Origin: Iris pallida
Taxonomy: Eukaryota; Streptophyta; Magnoliopsida; Asparagales; Iridaceae
Direction of reading: 5' to 3'
Length of the DNA stretch: 64,000 nt
Assembly (NCBI GenBank): GCA_029216955.1
Contig: JANAVB010042235.1
Coordinates: forward strand, 32,501-96,500
The notes under the pieces are model-generated. The model saw only the letters and a program-made list of their open reading frames with translations. It did not search any database and had not been told where the DNA came from. Positions 38,027 to 48,679 of this stretch are shown here, piece after piece. Within the stretch, counting starts at the first letter, position 1; the number at the start of each line of letters is the position of its first letter. The position numbers and the translations under genes are program-made.

Positions 38027-40821
38027 ATGGCACGCAAACGTTCCTCTCAATCAAGGTAACAAACCTAATACGTTGTCAATTCCCCCCCCCCCCCAAATCC
38101 TATTAATTTAGTTCGAACAACCCAAGTCGGTTCCTCTCGACTCGACGATGACTGCCCATGTTTCTGGCAGTCCTATGTACTTTTAGGACTGCCAGAGAGA
38201 GGGGCAGTCGACTTGTTCAGCAAGTATTACAAAGGACTGCCGCACTTTGTGGCAGTCCTATACGCATAAAGGACTGCCACAAAGTTCGGCAGTCCTTTGT
38301 AATACTTGCTGTACAAGTTGACTGCCCCTCTCTCTGGCAGTCCTAACAGTACATAGGACTGCCAGAAAGAGAGGCAGTCCACGTGTACAGCAAGTATTAC
38401 ACAGGACTGCCGAACTTTGTGGCAGTCCTTTATGCGTATTGGACTGCCACAAAGTCCGGCAGTCCTTTGTAATACTTGTTGTACACGTGGACTGCCTCTC
38501 TTTCTGGCAGTCCTAACAGTACATAGGACTGCCAGAAATAGCGGCAGTCCTGAATTGGCAGTCTTGTTTGATGTTTTCTAAGTATTAATCGATTGATATT
38601 AAATATTCGTAGTCACGACCCGACTCCGAAGTCGAAGGACGTTGACGTCGAGGGTGGAAGAAAACGACCTACCGCATCGGAGCGGAAGGCACGTGAAGCT
38701 GAGCGGGTTCGCGAAAAACCAATAACGATAAGTGAACCGGCGGCACCCTCTCAGACTGCACCACGTCGAACCAAACATGTTGCAAGTAAATCGAAGCAAC
38801 AGAAGACTCGTCCTGATTTCTCCTCCTCCGATGAGGATTTGCCCATTGTTCCCATTGTTCATAGAGGGGGGGACGATGGTTCCGGACCTTCTGACGCGAA
38901 CGCCGCTTCTGATAGAGCTGATCCGGAAGTGAGGCCAATCGGTTGCTCACTATTGACGTCCCTGCCTAACCACATATCTTACCAAATTTGGAAGGATCCG
39001 GCAAGTTCACTACCTTAGATATTTACATTTCTTTTGTAAAATAGTAGTTACATTTTATATTTATAGTTTGTTTATATTGTTTTATTTTCACAAAAGTTCG
39101 CGTATCTTGCGGGTCATTAACCACGCTAAGATGTGCAGTACATGGAATTTTGATAATTTGAAAGAAGGTGTGAAGGCCAAAATCATTCCCACTGGGTTGC
39201 AGCATATTGCGAAATACTCGTACAAGATCTTGGATCACGCACTGATCTCTGCGTTTGTGGAGCGGTGGCATCCCGAAACAAACAGTTTCCATTTCTCTTC
39301 CGGGGAGTTGACGATCACTCTCGACGACGTCCACCACATTTTGGGACTTAGAGTTGATGGTGGTCCAATGCTCATGAATTATGATACGGGTGACTTTGAG
39401 CTGTATGACGAGATGGTGGAATTGGTCTCCACTGCACTCGGTATTGAGGCAGGGAATTTTGTTAGACTCCCCGAGTTTAAGAAGTTGTACGGAGTTCCTT
39501 TGAGTTTTCTTAGGAATGCACACATTGATGATGATGACGATGAAGACGATGAAAATGACAATGAGGACGACGCCAACGACGATGCAGTGGCCCGGGCATA
39601 CATATATTTCATCTTGGGAGCCGTCTGCATTCCGGACAAGTCCGGAACCTCGATTCACGCCAAATATGTTAACAATTTTATGAACTTAGGCACTGTGGAT
39701 CAAATATCATTTGGAAGCGGTATACTAGCTTATCTCTACCGCGAACTTGGCGCTGCATCTAGAGTCGGATCGAAGACTATAGCTGGTTGTCAAACTCTGC
39801 TCCATGTGAGTCAAGTAAATCGTACTTTGTTTATAGTTTAAATAAAGTTAGGTCGATTAATATCTGTGTCATCTACATTTCATGTACAGGCATGGATATA
39901 CGAACATTTCTCGACGCTAAAGAGGGCCACTGTTAACAAAGACTATGATGAGCAGCTACCTAGGATGTGCAAGTGGAATCCAGTTAAGATGGATAGCAGA
40001 CACCCGCATACTTTAGCTTCCCTGCGTATCGCACTTGAAGATATGAACGAAAAGGAGGTGAGACAATGCTAACTTACATTTTTATTTACTTAGGATTTCA
40101 TTATAGTGTAAAATAGTAACTTCTTTGGTCTTGATTACATATACTATGATGTAGATTATTTGGCATCCTTATAAGGATCTTCGAAATAGTTCTCGTCCGT
40201 TGCAAGGAGTTTCACTATTTCAAGGTCTGATATCCTGTCAAAAAATTGAGGAGCCTCATATGCCAGACAGAGTGCTTCGACAGTTTGGCTACGTACAAAC
40301 TGTACCGGGCACTTTGAATTTGAGGACTTCATCAAAAGGGAACAAAGCATCAACCTATGTCCCGCCGGACTACCGTTGGGACTCTTACTTCTTCACTGAG
40401 TGGCAACGTCATGTAGTTGGTGAAACTTTACGACGTCCGGTGGAGCAGATGTGGGATTGTACTGATAAATATAGGAATTATTATGTAGAGGCCGGACATG
40501 GTATGATGTTGAATCCAGATACGCGGGGGAATGAAGTGCCGGTAGCTGCTCCTCTACCAAACAGGGCAGGCCTGCTTGACGCAATGCAAAAGATGGCAAG
40601 TAGTATTTTTTCGAATTAATGTTTCCCAGTATAGTAACCTGGCTAATTTGGACCCTTAATTTTTCTTTCAGGCTTCGAAAGTAAGAAACTTGGGGAAAAG
40701 TCTACTGCTGTGCAAGGGAGAGAACTACGTCGACGTGGCTAACCAGATGCAGAACATCGCATCGGACTATCCGTTTCTCGAACAAGAGCGACGGACTAAG
40801 ATGCGTCATGAGAAGAAATGA
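38027..40821 (+). CDS. Plant mobile domain (PMD) protein, MAIN-like
   Basis: A six-exon model fits: 38027-38055, 38613-39000, about 39097-39805, 39890-40057, 40155-40595 and 40672-40821 (TGA), about 620 residues. Exon 1 codes MARKRSSQS. Exon 2 is a basic, Ser/Pro-rich linker. Exons 3-5 carry the PMD domain (PF10536-like): TGLQHIAKYSYKILDHALIS, FVERWHPETNSFHFSSGE, TITLDDVHHILGLRVDG, then an acidic DDDDDEDDEN insert and AYIYFILGAVCIPD, GSGILAYLYRELGAAS, YVPPDYRWDSYFF. PMD is found in the Arabidopsis meristem factors MAIN/MAIL1 and in several transposon families. Intron 5 starts GCAAGT (a GC-AG intron that keeps frame). Intron 2 also starts GCAAGT, but joining there shifts the frame, so that junction is uncertain or mutated. 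The gene belongs to the MULE and faces its transposase. Confidence 0.8.
38150..38566. repeat. Palindrome cluster 1 (GGACTGCC/GGCAGTCC), in PMD intron 1
   Basis: Alternating GGACTGCC and GGCAGTCC at short intervals. They build two larger palindromes centred near 38265 and 38435 with arms of roughly 100 bp each, whose sequences also match each other. The cluster lies wholly in the first intron (38056-38612) of the PMD gene. Confidence 0.92.
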
Positions 40822-41024
40822 CTTGTGTGTACGTGTTTGAACAATTTTTGTGCTCCTTTTGTTGAACTGTGTTTCGAATACTTGTTGACGTCTTGGTTGT
40901 AATATGCTTTGAAGACTTAATAGTTTTTGAACAATTTGTGTGTACTTGTTTGAACAATTTGTTGTAATATACTTCTGATGTAATAGTTTTTTAATACGAA
41001 ATGTCGCTCACCTACAGGGAGTCC
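40822..41024 (+). other. PMD gene 3' region
   Basis: T-rich sequence with repeated TTGAACAA and TTGTAATAT motifs after the PMD stop codon; probably the 3' untranslated region. No other feature seen. Confidence 0.4.
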
Positions 41025-41943
41025 AATGTGGTTGTCAAAAGAAATGTAATGGAGAAGAAGGAAGTTTATTTTGCTAAGATATTTGAGTATCAATTTTACA
41101 GTTGAGTATCACATTAACTTGGACTGTCCAGAAACCTAGCAGTCCATCGTGAGTGAAAGACTGCCAGGGAACTGGGCAGTCCACTTTGGAACTTGCTGTG
41201 TAGTAGGACTGCCCAGGATCCTGGCAGTCCTCGTTCACAGCAAGTTCCAAATTGGACTGCCCAGAAACCTGGCAGTCCATCGTGAGTGAAAGACTGCCAG
41301 GGAACTGGACAGTCCACTTTGGAACTTGCTGTGTAGTAGGACTGCCCAGGATCCTGGCAGTCCTCGTTCACAGCAAGTTCCAAATTGGACTGCCCAGAAA
41401 CCTGGCAGTCCATGGTGAGTGAAAGACTGTCAGGAAACTGGGCAGTCCACTTTGGAACTTGCTGTGTAGTAGGACTGCCCAGTTTTCTGGCAGTCCTCGT
41501 TCACAGCAAGTTCCAAATTGGACTGCCCAGAAACCTGGCAGTCCATGGTGAGTGAAAGACTGCCAGGAAACTGGGCAGTCCACTTTGGAACTTGCTGTGT
41601 AGTAGGACTGCCCAGTTTCCTGGCAGTCCTCGTTCACAGCAAGTTCCAAATTGGACTGCCCAGTTCCCTGGCAGTCCATCGTGAGTGAATGACTGCCAGT
41701 GAACTGGGCAGTCCACTTTGGAACTTGCTGTGAACTAGGACTGCCCAGTTTCCTGGCAGTCCTACTACACAGCAAGTTCCAAAGTGGACTGCCCAGTTTC
41801 CTGGCAGTCTTTCACTTACAATGGACTGCCAGGTTTCTGGGCAGTCCTTGTTAATGTGATACTCAACTGTAAAATTGATACTCAAATGTCTTAGCAAAAT
41901 AAACTTCCTTCTTCTCCATTACATTTCTGTTGACAACCACATT
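41025..41943. repeat. Palindrome cluster 2: ~920-bp fold-back between the convergent genes
   Basis: The outer arms (about 41025-41117 and 41851-41943) are near-perfect inverted copies of each other. Between them are about five ~137-bp units, each with paired GGACTGCC and GGCAGTCC elements separated by spacers such as CGTTCACAGCAAGTTCC and TGTGTAGTA. The whole block can fold into one long hairpin or many small ones. Open frames read through it are artefacts of the repeat. Confidence 0.92.
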
Positions 41944-42480
41944 CACAGATATAAAAAAGTGTATCTAAGTAGGTCCAAAGATATAAACATCGGCGTAGGA
42001 CCAAATATTTACATTTCTTTTGGCAACATGCAAGTTTCTAGTTACAAAATGTGACAAGACTATATCGGTATAGACGTAAATGTTTATCCTTCTTTTAATT
42101 ACAAAATGTGACAAAACTATCGGTGATGCTCCCCACTATCAGTCAATCAATACATCGTAGTGGTCTTCCGGCATTGGCTTAGGTTCCACGTAGTTTGTTT
42201 TCACCTTGTAGGCATTGATCGCATCGGCATACAGCGTCGTCCAAGCGATCGATTCTTCCGGAGCATGTTTACACCAGACTGGATCGGGAGGGGGAATAGG
42301 ACTGTGCCCGATAAACCGCGGGATGACGAAGTGATTATAATCAAGTCCAATGGCATGTAGAGTGCACATAGTGTAGTCTGCCGGAGGAGCGGTCATTGGG
42401 AAGAAAGTGTTGTTACTTCTCTTCGACAGAACGATAAGTGGGATCTTGTACCTGTAGGCGAATAAAAATGCAGTATATTG

Positions 42481-42600
42481 TACCTGTTAGCAAATAGATA
42501 TGCAGCAGAAGGAATATCCAACTAATGTGTAGGTATATTGTACCTGTTAGCAAATAGATATATAGCAGAAGGAATATCCATGTAATGTTCCTCTCCAGTA
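42481..42600 (-). repeat. 60-bp tandem duplication across the OTU exon end
   Basis: The bases coding for the OTU stretch DIPSAIYLFANR plus its splice donor occur twice, exactly 60 bp apart (donors at 42543 and 42483 on the minus strand). Using the first donor keeps the frame into exon 3 (YKIPLIVLSKRS). Reading past it meets a TAG between the copies. Confidence 0.85.
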
Positions 42601-44930
42601 GTCTGATCGGCGCAGGGAATACTTGTCAATAATTCTCCAGCTGTATCTGGGCTTAGTAATTTGCTGTAGAAGGGAAGATGAGACTCCAACTCCTCGTACA
42701 ACTCTGCTCTAACCTGCCTCCATCCGTCTTTAACGGAGTAGCCTAGATGTCTTGCAAGGGCGTGGTACCCACAATGTCCATCTTTAGGCACATCTTCAAT
42801 AGACCAAATGTACTCCCGTATTGCAGGATTAAATATATGACTGTACATGTCGAAGGTGACACCAACGCTTGTTTTCTGTTTCTTCCGTTGAATTGGAAGC
42901 TTGTCGCTCCGCTTTGGACAAACGAACCTTTCCATACTTTTTTCAATATGCTCAAATAATGATAGTTCTCTTCTAGTGGACTCGAACTTCTTCTTCTGTG
43001 TTCTTGTAAGTCTTCTTGCTGGTCTACCCTTCGGGGCAACGACAACAGATGGCTCCTGCACATCACTGCTTGCCGGGTGGGCAAGTTCTCGAATTTTACG
43101 TTCAATAGACTTCCTCTCAGGTTCTAGGGCAGCACACCATCTTGCATGAAGAAGTTTAACTTCTGGCAAGGAAAAGAAATCGTCGTGACTCTCCACCATA
43201 GGCATAACTGACAATTGTCTCCAACGTTGATCAACGACCACTATTGGAATAGGTCTGCCTTGACGTCGATATTCGTTGATCTCATGAGCACAAGGAAGGC
43301 CGAGAGAATATCGATGTGTACAACCACAGGCTTCAGTATCAACACCAACTGAATTTGCCCGAGCAATCTCTTCAAATATAAACCCCAAAGCATAGTGAGA
43401 CAATACATGGATTAAATCAGATAGAAGCTTCTCTTTCCTATGTTCATGCTTTACAATATTCAGGCTCTGCTCAAATGAAGCCTTGATCTCGTTCACCGTC
43501 GAGTTGGTCATTAGATTAATCGACTGGCAAACTGACACAAAACCGCCGACCGATGAACGTATATATTTCTTCAGTTTTGAGTGTGAACCTTCGGCACGGT
43601 TTGTAGTGGTCGTGCCGTAATGATTCACCTTATTCGTCCATGCTAAGACGAAATCTTCTTTAAATGGATCAACCCATGTGTCTTTGATATAAAATATACA
43701 TGGCTTATTGCTACTTTCCCACTTCCCCTTGAACTCCAACCACGCTTTGTCAAAAGCGTCTACAGTACTTGCACGCCAAACAAGGCCCCAATCGTCGTAG
43801 AATTCTGTGAAGCGGTCAATATCAAGTTTGCCGTCTACTTTTTCAAACCGGCTCTTACATTGTGCTTGAATATTTCGATTAATATGCCATGTACATAGTA
43901 GTCTACGAGCATGAGGAAATACGATATCGATAGCATTCATCAATGCATATTCTCGATCGGTGACAAAAACGGACGGCTCTTTGTGTCCAGTGTAAGTGTC
44001 TTCAATTTGTTCAATGCCCATGTATAATCATCTACTGTTTCATTCTTCAAGAAACAAAATGCAACTGAAAATGATTTACCCGTTGACGTGAAGCCGACAA
44101 TGTGGAAGAGTGGTATCTTGAATTTGTTAGTCTTGTACGTGCAATCAGCCACCAAGACATCGGCAAAGGATCGTGCCAAATGCGTACACTCCGGATGCGC
44201 CCAAAACATAGAGGTAATTTCATTGGACGGCGGATGTCTTCTATGGTACTCCACATAGTGATTGTCGGCAAGTAACTTCATAACTTGTTGCATCGTCATT
44301 CTTCCTCTTAGGGTATTTATCCTCGATCTCGAGAGTGCATTGTAGATTGTCCTCATTGTTGACTTGTTCTGTTCATTCTTCTGGCGCACCGCGGAATAAA
44401 TTTGCTTCGGGGCGACTCCGGAGCAGGACATTTCTTCAACTAACTTCTTCTCCTGTTCGTTCAACCTTCCGGCATAGGGATGACCGGTAAGTGTCTCCGC
44501 CACCGCATGATTGTGCATCCCATTTCTGACATCAACTGTCCACTTTCCATCCTTTCTTGAGACAAGCACAATCTTGAAAGGACAACCGCACTTTCTGGAC
44601 CCGACCGCCTTCTGCGGACTTTTTTCCGGCCACATTCTTCTTTCTTTCGATGAAGCCTAAATGTCCCACCTCTTTCGCATCCAAGATCAGCAGTTTTACG
44701 ACACGACGGGCCTCGTAATGACCGTGAAATGACAAGGACGGTGTTTACTTGCCTTCCAACTTGTCTGCACCATTCTAATGCTTCTTCATAAGATTCAAAT
44801 GCGACATCGGTTGAGAATATATTACTCAAGTCAACGGAAATAGGAGGTGGTGGGCCCTACATTTAATTTCAAAAAAAAATTTGACAAACACAATTACAAC
44901 CAAAATTACAAGGAAAATTGCCCTTCCTTC

Positions 44931-45352
44931 AGGACTGTACAACAGACTGCCAGACATTCTGGCAGTCCATCGCGTTTTATAGACTGCCAGAAAGTCTGGC
45001 AGTCCTGTTTTACACTGCTTCTTAACAAAGACTGCCAATTTTTGTGGCAGTCCTAAGTGTTTAAAAGACTGCCAGAAAGTCTGGCAGTCCTACTTAACAC
45101 TATTTCTACACACTGACTGCTGAGTTATGTGGCAGTCCTACGTGTTTTATGGACTGTCGGAATGTCTGGCAGTCCAACTGTACAGCATTACTACATATAG
45201 ACTGCCGCATAATCTGGCAGTCCTCGTTACTTCTTGGACTGCCATGTTTTGCGGCAGTCCTATTTTACACTAGTTGTACAAATAGACTGCCGCGTAATAT
45301 GGCAGTCCTTTCTGTTCTATGGACTGCCAGAAAGTCTGGCAGTCCTCTTGTA
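44931..45352. repeat. Palindrome cluster 3 (GGACTGCC/GGCAGTCC), in transposase intron 1
   Basis: About seven pairs, each a ~25-bp palindrome such as GACTGCCAGAAAGTCTGGCA, spaced by ~30-bp variable sequence. The cluster fills almost all of the 497-bp first intron (44857-45353) of the transposase gene. Units differ more from each other than in clusters 1 and 2. Confidence 0.9.
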
Positions 45353-45467
45353 CACTCGAATGCGTAGCAGTCGGTCGAAAATTTACCGAGAGTTCTTCGG
45401 GTGTTTTGTCGTGTTGTTCGGAAGATCCGGGTTCCTCGATTGATAGACGTGATCCACTTTCTTCCAT

Positions 45468-45768
45468 AATTTCTACATTGGACAAAATATAAGATTACTA
45501 AAAAAAAAAAACTCAGAAATTTTGTCGTTTAGCGGACGTCATCGTACCGAATATTCTAGGAATCTTCCTTGGAGAATCTTCTAGGGTTTGGAGAAATGTG
45601 GGGTTGGAAAAAGTGTGGGGACCAGACCTAGGGTTTGGAGAAGAGAGGGAGAGAGATGGAGAGTGAGGAAGAGAAGGAAAAAAAAATAAGAGTTAACTTT
45701 TATACCTATAACTTGGATAGCCCTGAGTAATTTTTTCAGTGGCAAACTTGTAAATAATGGAAACAGTC
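45468..45768 (-). promoter_or_regulatory. Probable promoter region of the MULE transposase
   Basis: The 300 bp between the right TIR and the transposase start codon. It holds a pyrimidine-rich leader on the minus strand (CT runs near 45640-45690) and extra subterminal motifs. In MULEs the TIR region normally drives transcription of the inner gene. The position supports this; no clear TATA box was picked out. Confidence 0.45.
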
Positions 45769-45814
45769 ACTTGGACAGCCCCGAGTAAAAAGAGCTGTGC
45801 CCTTATAATTTGCC
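45769..45814 (-). repeat. MULE right terminal inverted repeat
   Basis: Inverted partner of 37693-37738, ending at GCC (45814) before the TAAAAAAA flank. Confidence 0.85.
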
Positions 45815-47156
45815 TAAAAAAAATACGTATTAACGAATAAAGGTCACCTAACCATTCTATGTGATACATGCACCTTTGAAGACAATGTTCTACATGGGCT
45901 CTCAAAAAATAAAGGCACGACGCATTAGAGTTTCAACCGAGGCACTAGTGGCATCTAGAGAAAAATAAATGCACAACACACTTGCCCTCGAGTGAGTCAT
46001 TAATGGCATCTAGAGGAAAGTAAATGCACGGTACACTAGCACTCGACTGAGTCTACTAGCGACGACTAGAGGAAAATAAATAAATGGAAGCCCCTACGCC
46101 TAATAGCTGTCTCCTCCCTCCCATGATACTAGACATGCGTCGTCTCCACGACACACAAGCATGTGTTGTCTCAACAACACAGTTTTATCCTTAATAACTG
46201 CTAAGTCTTCTATACAAATCTATTAGCAGCTATATCCTAACGCACGGCCTTGACGTACCGATACACGGTCGGTACGCAAGTCCGAATCTATATGCGACTC
46301 GTGACCTCGTGGCACACAGGTGTCAAGGTCAATGAATACAGCATAAACAAAGGATGGTCTCTTAATTACAGTTCAAATGCATTAAAATAAACTAAAGTAA
46401 AGAAAAACATAACTAACAGTAATTTGTATCTACATATAGTTTGAAAAACAATTTATATTCCAGGAATTAGATAATAAATAAATACATGCAATTAATAAAC
46501 AGTAACGATAAGGTATCTTGTCTGGTGGTGCTGCGACGTTCTGACAACGCCCCTAATAGTCCCATAGCCATGTTCGTTGTGACGAGGCCCAAAGTTGCGA
46601 GGAAATAGTTACACACGATTAGTCACGATCAGGGATGATGCAAAATAGGGAATTTGCATCATAAATAAATAAATAAAATTATTTAAAAATATTTTAATAT
46701 TTAAAAACTAGATTTTTTACTTAAAATATTTTAAATAAATATTTGAAAAATGTAAAAAATTATTTTAGGCTAAAAACTCTAAGTTTGTCAAATAGAATTT
46801 TTGGTAAAAAGTATATTTCATTTGTTAAAAATATTATAGATAAATATTTGAATAATACTAGAAATCATTTAATAATTGGAAACTACATTCTATGGGTCAA
46901 AATATTTTAGATAAATATTTGAAAACCTAAAACTCAATTTTGTCAAATACACTTTTGAGGTTAAAACTCGATACCATAAATTCCATAAAATTATAGTATA
47001 ATATAATTTCACAATATATATAGAAATATTATTACAATATTTTATATAGTACTCAAAAATTATTAATAAATATAATATCCTTAATAGTATTATACTAAAA
47101 TTATACATGTATACATATACATACTAATGCCTATAAAAAAATACTTAGGAAAGAGG

Positions 47157-47157
<1 letters not shown>

Positions 47158-47201
<44 letters not shown>

Positions 47202-47204
47202 GAG

Positions 47205-47235
<31 letters not shown>
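47158..47235 (+). repeat. Poly-G tract, 78 nt, interrupted once
   Basis: 43 G, then AGAGGGA, then 28 G, followed by a GA-rich stretch to about 47340. It lies in the LTR of the second retrotransposon. Such a tract can form G-quadruplexes and is also a common site of sequencing error, so the exact length is uncertain. Confidence 0.85.
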
Positions 47236-48679
47236 AAGAGAGAGGAAAAAGACAGAATGATGGGGAGAGGAAAAAGACAGAGAAAGAGAGAGAGAGAGGA
47301 AAAAGATAGAGAACGAGAGGGAGAAGAAGTGGGAAACGAGAGATAGTTAGAAGAAGGAGCTCCTCACGGTGATCGGCGCCGACGCGAAGGTGAGGCTCGC
47401 CATCGCTGGAGGTGACATCGGATCAGAGTGCCGCAACAACAACTGCGGCAAGCAACGAGGCTCGGCGCGGCGGCTACAGGGTCGTCGACGAGTGCTTGGC
47501 CAGGCACGGTGAGCTCATATTTGGAGAAGGGGCACGCGCACGAGGTGCCGGGTTCGTCAGGCTGTCGAGGAGGAGTTTGAGAACATTGCCGGGGTCGTGG
47601 TCAGGGGATGGTGATGGTGTTCGTGGAGTTGGGGATGAGCATGGTGCTGAAGGGAGTGGTTGCCGGTTGCTGCCTGCGATCGGGGCAGAGCGGTGGTATG
47701 GATGGATCATGGTGTGAGGAGTTCGAGGCGACGGCTTTGCCGGAGGTCTGACAGTCTTGACGAGGAGGAGGAGCAGATGACGGGTCAATGAGAGCGGTGG
47801 CTGGTGATAGACGTTGGTAGAGGAGTTGGGCCAACGAAAGGGGACGCAAGAGGGGAGGTTTGGGAAGGTGGATGGCCGAACACAGTGGAGGCCGGGATAG
47901 GAGGTGAGGGCTGTGGCTTCTGGTCAGAGGTCTGGTAAGGGTCGGTCACTGGTATTGGATCTGGTGATAGGGAAGGAAAGTGGCGGTGGCAAAGTCCGTT
48001 CCAGCAAGGCAGAGGTCAGGTGTTGCCGGCGGCTAGGTTGGGTTCAGGATTTTGGTTGTTGTTTGTAGGTGTCCTTTGAACATAGTCCGTAGGGGTTGAT
48101 ATCTGTGGTCGAATCATGTTTGGTGTGTCGAATACAAAAGGGGGTCATATATGATGTAAATGTAAAGGATAAAAAATATTGGAAAGACGTCTAGGATTGG
48201 ACTGAAGCCGTCACGGTTGACAAGATGGGGAATGGTGCACACGAATATGGTGCACAGACACAATAGGTGATAATGGTGGATATTGGCTAGATGGTTCGTG
48301 GGGGATATGACTTGAAAATTATTTGGTGTTGGTAGAAACAGGGAGCAAGCTCTCCTTAAACAGGTGTAGGTGACAATCAAAATCCTAGGTAGATAAGGAT
48401 CAAAATTTCTAGCGGATAAATCCTCCCATTGACTTAAATCAAATAAAAATTGAAAACTAGGTTACTCAAATCTTAATTCAATAATAGATCACAACTAATA
48501 GTTTAAATAATATTCATCCTTATCAAATAATTTAAAGCTTATTAGTAAATGCACGTGTTTTCCACGTATAATAATGTATAATAAAAATATTATCCAAGTA
48601 TAATAAAAACCCCTAAAAATATACCATAGTTTTCTGATAAAATAAAAAATATACTTGTAGAAATTTAGGGGGTTGAACA

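Larger units (their letters stand above)
42139..45467 (-). pseudogene. MULE transposase with FAR1-like, SWIM and OTU domains (frame-broken)
   Basis: Model on the minus strand: exon 1 45467-45354 (MEESGSRLSIEEPGSS to THSS), exon 2 44856-42544 and exon 3 42451-42139, about 910 residues. An N-terminal FAR1-like segment (FESYEEALEWCRQVGRQ; CGCPFKIVLV; WTVDVRNGMHNH) is followed by the MULE DDE transposase: first Asp in VADCTYKTNKFKI, second in SVFVTDREYALMNAI, Glu in TNRAEGSHSKLK. A SWIM finger follows (CGCTHRYSLGLPCAH). After a basic linker comes an OTU cysteine-protease domain with DGHCGYHALARHLGY (Asp and Cys) and a late NHF (His). OTU proteins cleave ubiquitin-like tags; what it does in a transposase is not known to me. 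Two single-base shifts break exon 2, near 44640 and 43990, so it is inactive as written unless these are sequence errors. It is convergent with the PMD gene. Confidence 0.85.
37693..45814. mobile_element. MULE (Mutator-like) transposon with PMD and transposase-OTU genes
   Basis: Inverted ends share GGCAAATTATAAGGGCACAG and then a (T)TTTTACTCGGGGCTRTCCA motif. The flanking 8-bp direct repeat is TAAAAAAA (37685-37692 and 45815-45822); because it is an A-run, the exact duplication length (8-9 bp) is uncertain. Extra copies of ACTCGGGGCTGTCCA-like motifs lie just inside both ends (37724, 37766, 37786; 45707, 45774). Two genes face each other: a plant-mobile-domain gene from the left and the transposase from the right. 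Both first introns and the 3' intergenic gap are filled with GGACTGCC palindromes. Confidence 0.9.
30766..48679 (-). repeat. First LTR of a second large LTR retrotransposon, with two nested DNA transposons
   Basis: LTR segments 30766-31336, 37673-37692 and 45815-48679 join into one sequence that matches the second LTR (49934-51118) wherever the latter is present. Examples are the blocks GTCGTATAATAAATATAC and GAATAAAGGTCACC, which occur in both. The pieces are separated by a CACTA element (31337-37672) and a MULE (37693-45814). The LTR end reads GGGGGTTGAACA at 48679. It is minus-oriented because the pre-PPT motif follows at 48680. The left edge is approximate. Confidence 0.7.

Noticed and set aside
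39023..39658. 211-codon minus-strand frame
   Set aside because: Antisense shadow of the PMD exon 3, which has the recognisable domain on the plus strand.
41118..41851. Regular repeats with spacers resembling a CRISPR array
   Set aside because: Units are inverted as well as direct, spacers also repeat, and the context is a plant transposon without cas genes.
41074..41897. Several overlapping frames with a repeated peptide (GLPGFWAVQ type), looking like a repeat protein
   Set aside because: They are translations of the palindromic GGACTGCC units in different registers; no start context or gene neighbours support a protein.
47127..47849. Poly-Gly frame and GC-rich frames on both strands after the G-run
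   Set aside because: Low complexity or mutually antisense, with no conserved motif; the region is part of an LTR.
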